DNA from: UBA11524 sp963617205
GTDB taxonomy: Bacteria > Bacillota > Clostridia > Christensenellales > Aristaeellaceae
Length of the DNA: 64,000 bases
Direction: 5' to 3'
NCBI GenBank assembly: GCA_963617205.1
Contig: CAVEOA010000005.1
Coordinates: forward strand, 81,260 to 145,259
A program made the translations under genes and the position numbers. The notes under the pieces are model-generated. The model did no database searches. It had not been told where the DNA came from and worked only from the letters and a program-made list of their open reading frames with translations. Shown piece after piece: positions 60,729-64,000 of the stretch. The first letter of the stretch is position 1. Each line of letters starts with the position of its first letter.

Positions 60729-61310
60729 ATGGACATAGCACTCGATCTGATGATCAATGAGGAAATCCGCGACCGAGAGGTTCGTCTGATTGACGAAAAC
60801 GGCGAGCAGCTCGGCGTCATGCCAACAGCCAAGGCGATGGAGCTGGCGGAAGAACGCGGCCTCGACCTGGCCAAGATTCAGCCCACAGCGAAGCCGCCGG
60901 TGTGCAAACTGCTGGACTATGACAAGTACCGCTACGAGCAGTCGCGGCGGGAACGCGAAAACCGCAAGAATCAGCGGGTCGTCGAAACCAAGGAGGTTCA
61001 GCTGTCCGCCACGATTGAGGAAAACGACGTCCTCACGAAGGCGAAGATGGCAACCAAGTTCCTCCAGGGTGGCGATAAGGTGAAGGTGTCCATCCGTTTC
61101 CGTGGCCGCCAGATCACCCACAGCGAAATCGGCATGAAGGTCATGCAGGACTTCGCAGCCCGCTGCGCCGAGGTCAGCTCGGTGGAGCGTCGCCCGATGA
61201 TGGACGGCCGTCATATGATCATGATCCTGGCTCCGAAGGCGGCAAAGGCATCCTTCGCCGAAAAGAAGGCTGCCCGCGAAAACGTCAAGGAGAATCAAGA
61301 ACAGGAATAA
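60729..61310 (+). CDS. infC: Translation initiation factor IF-3
   Basis: A 193-residue IF-3. INEEIRDREVRLIDENGEQL is the N-terminal signature; KRQQRV-like KNQRVVETKEVQLSATIEEN, GDKVKVSIRFRGRQITH and the C-terminal helical domain complete it. The ATG at 60729 lies only 3 bases from GGGAGG. An in-frame AUA at 60735 lies 9 bases from it and aligns with the AUU-start N-terminus of Bacillus IF-3, so the true start may be that AUA. rpmI and rplT follow. Confidence 0.96.
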   Translation: MDIALDLMINEEIRDREVRLIDENGEQLGVMPTAKAMELAEERGLDLAKIQPTAKPPVCKLLDYDKYRYEQSRRERENRKNQRVVETKEVQLSATIEENDVLTKAKMATKFLQGGDKVKVSIRFRGRQITHSEIGMKVMQDFAARCAEVSSVERRPMMDGRHMIMILAPKAAKASFAEKKAARENVKENQEQE

Positions 61311-61370
61311 AACGGGATTCGCGGCATTCGCTGCCTCCGTTTTATCAGCATTGGAAGGAGGACTCACACC

Positions 61371-61571
61371 ATGCCTAAGCAGAAGTCTCACCGTGGTGCT
61401 GCCAAGCGCTTTTCCTTTACCAAGACCGGTATCGTAAAGCATAAGCAGATGAACGCAAACCATCAGGTTCGCCTCAAGACCACCAAGCGCACCCGTCACC
61501 TGCGCGCTGACGGTATCGTGGATAACGCGGCAGAAGCCAAGACCATCCACAAGCTGCTCCCCTATAAGTAA
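61371..61571 (+). CDS. rpmI: 50S ribosomal protein L35
   Basis: The 66-residue basic L35: MPKQKSHRGAAKRFSFTKTG, KHKQMNANHQ and TRHLRADGIVDNAA. GGAAGGAGG precedes the ATG. Confidence 0.98.
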   Translation: MPKQKSHRGAAKRFSFTKTGIVKHKQMNANHQVRLKTTKRTRHLRADGIVDNAAEAKTIHKLLPYK

Positions 61572-61605
61572 TTAAGCCCAATCGCTGGCAAGGAGGATAC
61601 TCACA

Positions 61606-61953
61606 ATGGCACGTATTAAGAGAGCTGTCAATGCTCAGAAAAAGCGCCGCAAGGTCATGAAGCTGGCCAAGGGCTACTGGGGTGCAAAGTCGAAGCAGTA
61701 TCGCGCTGCGTCCGAGCAGGTTGCTCGTTCTCTCCGCTATGCCTTCAAGGGCCGCAAGATGCGCAAGCGTGATTTCCGCTCCCTGTGGATCACCCGTATC
61801 AACGCCGCTGCCCGCCTGAACGGCATGAGCTATTCGACCTTCATCAACGGCCTGAAGAAGCACGATGTTGTCGTGAACCGCAAGATCCTCGCTGATCTCG
61901 CTGTGAACGACCCGGCTGCCTTCGCGAAGCTGGTTGAGGTTGCCAAGGCGTAA
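61606..61953 (+). CDS. rplT: 50S ribosomal protein L20
   Basis: The 115-residue L20: MARIKRAVNAQKKRRKVMKL, AKGYWGAKSKQYRAA, RDFRSLWITRINAAARLNG. L20 is the likely regulator of the operon leader. AAGGAGG lies upstream. Confidence 0.98.
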   Translation: MARIKRAVNAQKKRRKVMKLAKGYWGAKSKQYRAASEQVARSLRYAFKGRKMRKRDFRSLWITRINAAARLNGMSYSTFINGLKKHDVVVNRKILADLAVNDPAAFAKLVEVAKA

Positions 61954-61966
61954 TTGCATTGCAATC

Positions 61967-62013
61967 AAAAAAGCTGACATTGTTCCTGTTATCGGACAAT
62001 GCCAGCTTTTTTT
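61967..62013 (+). terminator. Terminator of the infC operon
   Basis: AAGCTGACATTGT pairs with ACAATGCCAGCTT with one mismatch, then a run of seven T. Confidence 0.9.
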
Positions 62014-62143
62014 GTGCGCTGATTAGAGCTCAAAGGGAGACATGTCGAGCGGGATGTCCTCGTAATATATATTCCGGAAAAATCTGCACTTACAGAAATA
62101 CCTCGCAGCCGTTGTGGTTGCGAGGGGTCAGTGCTGTTGATGA

Positions 62144-62905
62144 TCAAGCTTCAGCTTGTTCTTCCAAGGAACCCCCGTAAATGTTGATGGTTTGTTCCGA
62201 ACCCTTATCAGCGATTCTTTTCCCCATAGCGGCTTCGATTGCTTTCAGAATGGACTTTGCGCGTGCAATGAAGTACCCATCGAAATCATCGACTATAAAT
62301 CGATCGTAATCTATGAGATGCGATTCAATGCGGGCACGCAGCTCGGCCTCATTGATTGCTGCTTTCCGCATTAAGCGTCTGCTGTACACACTCGGTGCAT
62401 CGCCGCCAATCTGCCGGTTCGATTCAGGCAGGAGCGGCGTTTTGTTAACGATGGAATCCCACTTCTCTTTTTTATACCCCATCTTGATGCAATGCGCCTC
62501 CGGGAAGATGTGGTGGATATCCGGCGCTTCGTCCATGCTTTTCACGATGTCTATCGTGGTGCCCTGAACAAAATCGTGACAACGACCTCTGTATACGAGC
62601 GCCATGATCCCCTTATACGCTGCGCTGTTTCGCGTTCGAAGAGAGATCAAGCGCGTTGCGGAGAAGTACGCTGCATTGACCGTGCGATTCTGGCTTTCGT
62701 TTCCACGGATTGCAGCGACCACATCCTCCAGATCATTGGCATAGCGTGTTTCATTCGCACCACCGTACATCTCACCCATGATACCGCACCAGAACCACCT
62801 GCTCAGAATGTTCTGCGTCTGCGGTTGATTGAATGTGGATCTCCCGATCTCCGCGCAGATAGCAGCCAGCGGGATGAGCTGCGTGGTATAAATCCGGTAC
62901 GCCGG
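62144..62905 (-). pseudogene. DUF262/HNH (GmrSD-like) protein, 5'-truncated
   Basis: Reading on the minus strand, PAYRIYTTQLIPLAAICAEI opens a segment typical of DUF262-DUF1524 proteins; CGIMGEMYGGANETRYANDL and the HNH nuclease motif DIHHIFPEAHCIKMGY with VNKTPLLPESNRQIGGDAPS follow, ending ...NIYGGSLEEQAEA. The DUF262 N-terminal DNA-binding/nucleotidase part is missing. The frame continues upstream into antisense of an IS630 transposase remnant, so the open frame to 63193 is not the native protein. GmrSD-type proteins are modification-dependent restriction enzymes; this copy is broken. Confidence 0.75.
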
Positions 62906-62910
62906 TTGTG

Positions 62911-63121
62911 CCGGATAACATCCATTTGATTCACATTGCGCCCTACACGCCCGAAATGAATCCCATCGAGCAGGTGTGGCGTGAAATTCGCACCAGAGGT
63001 TTCCACAATGAAGTGTTCCAGACACTCGAAAAGTGATCGATTGTGCTGCACGATTAGGTCTATTACTCCCGAAACCATTCGCAGTATCACAGGGCGTGAG
63101 TGGATTTTGCAGCTGTTTTAA
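62911..63121 (+). mobile_element. IS630-family transposase 3' remnant
   Basis: The plus strand encodes PDNIHLIHIAPYTPEMNPIE with the third catalytic residue in NPIEQVW, then QTLEK and a frameshift, then TPETIRSITGREWILQLF and a stop at 63119. This is the C-terminal end of an IS630-type DDE transposase, and the frame is interrupted near 63034. No full element or clear inverted repeats are present. It adjoins the truncated DUF262 gene. Confidence 0.75.
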
Positions 63122-63144
63122 ATCGGGATCAGTATGAGAATTTG

Positions 63145-63666
63145 TCAATATGCGTCCTTCATCACAATATCTTGCAAAAAATGGTCGAAACACTCATATT
63201 CATTTACTTCCAACCTTCTGGGCGAACTCATAATAACAAGTTCGTGTCCCTGATTTTCCGTGTGATAGGGTGGATGGATATGCCGATAAGGATTTTCTAC
63301 AAAGCCGCAGCGCTCATAGAACCTTTTTCGACGAATGGATATTTCATCCACAGGCGGGTCTATTTCGAGAATCAAGGGAGTGGACTGATAGGCATTCAGA
63401 ATTTTTTGTCCGTAATGTTTGTTCCGCATGGCGGGCAGAATGCAGAAATGTTCAATGTAAAAGAATCCTGAAACTTCCCAATAGAGAATATCCCCGATAA
63501 AATTTCCTTCATCGCAGATAACGTCAAAATGGTACGCATCCTGTGTCAAGATATGCTTCTGTGAATGAGCCTCCCGTTGTTCATGTGCGGGGAAACTGAT
63601 GCTATAAAGTTCCATTGCCTTTTGATACAGCGGATGGGCAGTGCAGATAATACGTTCTATGTTCAT
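63145..63666 (-). CDS. GNAT-family N-acetyltransferase, AT-rich
   Basis: A 173-residue acetyltransferase: MNIERIICTAHPLYQKAMEL, FYIEHFCILPAMRNKHYGQK (acetyl-CoA loop) and RRKRFYERCGFVENPY. Base composition is clearly more AT-rich than the rest of the window, suggesting transfer. The start at 63666 follows AAAGGAG at 8 bases. The acceptor is unknown. Confidence 0.85.
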   Translation of the reverse strand: MNIERIICTAHPLYQKAMELYSISFPAHEQREAHSQKHILTQDAYHFDVICDEGNFIGDILYWEVSGFFYIEHFCILPAMRNKHYGQKILNAYQSTPLILEIDPPVDEISIRRKRFYERCGFVENPYRHIHPPYHTENQGHELVIMSSPRRLEVNEYECFDHFLQDIVMKDAY

Positions 63667-63721
63667 GCCAATCACTCCTTTTTGGTTATGATTTCCGATT
63701 TGCATTTCTATTATTTTTAAA

Positions 63722-63750
63722 AGGGGCAATCCCGATTGGAATTGCCCACT
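63722..63750 (-). terminator. Possible terminator upstream of the acetyltransferase
   Basis: GGGCAATTCC pairs with the ATTGCCC arm; the minus strand continues CTTTTAAAAAT. It would end transcripts coming from beyond 63760. Confidence 0.45.
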
Positions 63751-64000
63751 CATTATACAAATTATGCGATTTTTCAGTGTCTGCACGATTTCTTACATCA
63801 ATGGTGTGAAATTGGTGTATTGGTGTGTTTTTTTTCGGTGCATCAACCCGCAAACTCGCATAAATACTGGCTTTTTTCAGTCCTTACTTATCCAAACTCT
63901 TCATTGTCGGGATAAGATTCCTCACACGGAATAGCTGTGTAGAAACCCTGTTAATACTGTGCTTTGCTTACAGGTCACATTTTCCCGTGTGTGATAACTC
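63751..64000. other. AT-rich tail with no complete gene
   Basis: No complete coding region is seen. On the minus strand the string YTAIPCEESYPDNEEFG then stop, and just upstream in a shifted frame HTRENVTCKQSTVLTGF, could be the end of a frameshifted gene entering from beyond the window. Not identified. Confidence 0.3.

Noticed and set aside
62144..63193. Single full-length minus-strand gene of 349 codons
   Set aside because: The first 96 codons are antisense to an IS630 transposase tail; only the part below 62905 is native.

Overview
The window is a gene-dense, roughly 55-58% GC bacterial chromosome segment. It most likely comes from a Clostridia-type Firmicute (Bacillota). The evidence is the strong AGGAGG-type ribosome sites, TTGACA/TATAAT promoters, a CIRCE-controlled groESL operon, an AbrB/SpoVT-like regulator with a Cys tail, a HutP-family protein, an IspH-ribosomal protein S1 fusion, the ecfA1-ecfA2-ecfT-truA cluster, and the infC-rpmI-rplT operon. 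Several carbohydrate-active enzymes (a six-hairpin glycosidase, a GH43-GH28 fusion, a GH3) suggest a plant-polysaccharide user such as a gut commensal. The species cannot be told from the sequence alone.

Layout. 1-9,130: the end of an SNF2-type helicase, a sugar-enzyme pair, a Sel1-repeat protein, signal peptidase I and uvrC. 9,150-12,180: a PIN-like gene remnant, a pseudo-receiver gene paired with an SPFH/zinc-ribbon protein, and a two-OB-fold SSB-like protein. 12,500-17,000: groEL/groES under CIRCE, mutY, an acyl-ACP thioesterase and an AbrB-like regulator. 17,000-17,760: an unusual intergenic block of direct repeats and triloop hairpins. 17,760-24,020: hutP-like, cmk, plsC, ispH-S1, thiN, purC and an ADP-ribosylglycohydrolase. 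24,200-36,100: nitroreductase, nucleotidyltransferase, ispE, a DUF1934 operon, rpmE, a Rho-like protein with an apparently destroyed ATPase site, an RNA methylase-like protein, rpsU, a two-component system and a NAGPA-type glycosidase. 36,140-44,030 (minus strand): pepT, a 96-bp tandem repeat, and an ECF transporter/truA/ACT-MBL/FAD oxidoreductase operon. 44,300-54,900: xpaC-telA, then a compact operon from coaE to a PlsC-like gene. 54,960-60,450: asparaginase, then GDPD, acetyltransferase, radical SAM and GH3. 60,500-62,010: infC-rpmI-rplT with a long leader. 62,100-64,000: a decayed accessory stretch with a DUF262/HNH (GmrSD-like) remnant truncated at an IS630 transposase remnant, plus an AT-richer acetyltransferase gene.

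Most genes are housekeeping and sit in tight operons with ATGA, GTGA or TGATG overlaps. The most unusual observation is the Rho-like protein at 29,362-31,326. It keeps the Rho fold signatures, but the residues aligning with the Walker A Lys/Thr, the catalytic Glu and the arginine finger are all changed, and it carries a roughly 230-residue disordered insertion. Other points of interest are a pseudo-receiver/SPFH gene pair, an internal strong ribosome site inside ispH-S1, a probable AUA start codon for infC, overlapping divergent -35 boxes between ispE and the DUF1934 gene, and a family of dispersed palindromes with GAA/TTC/GCT triloops.
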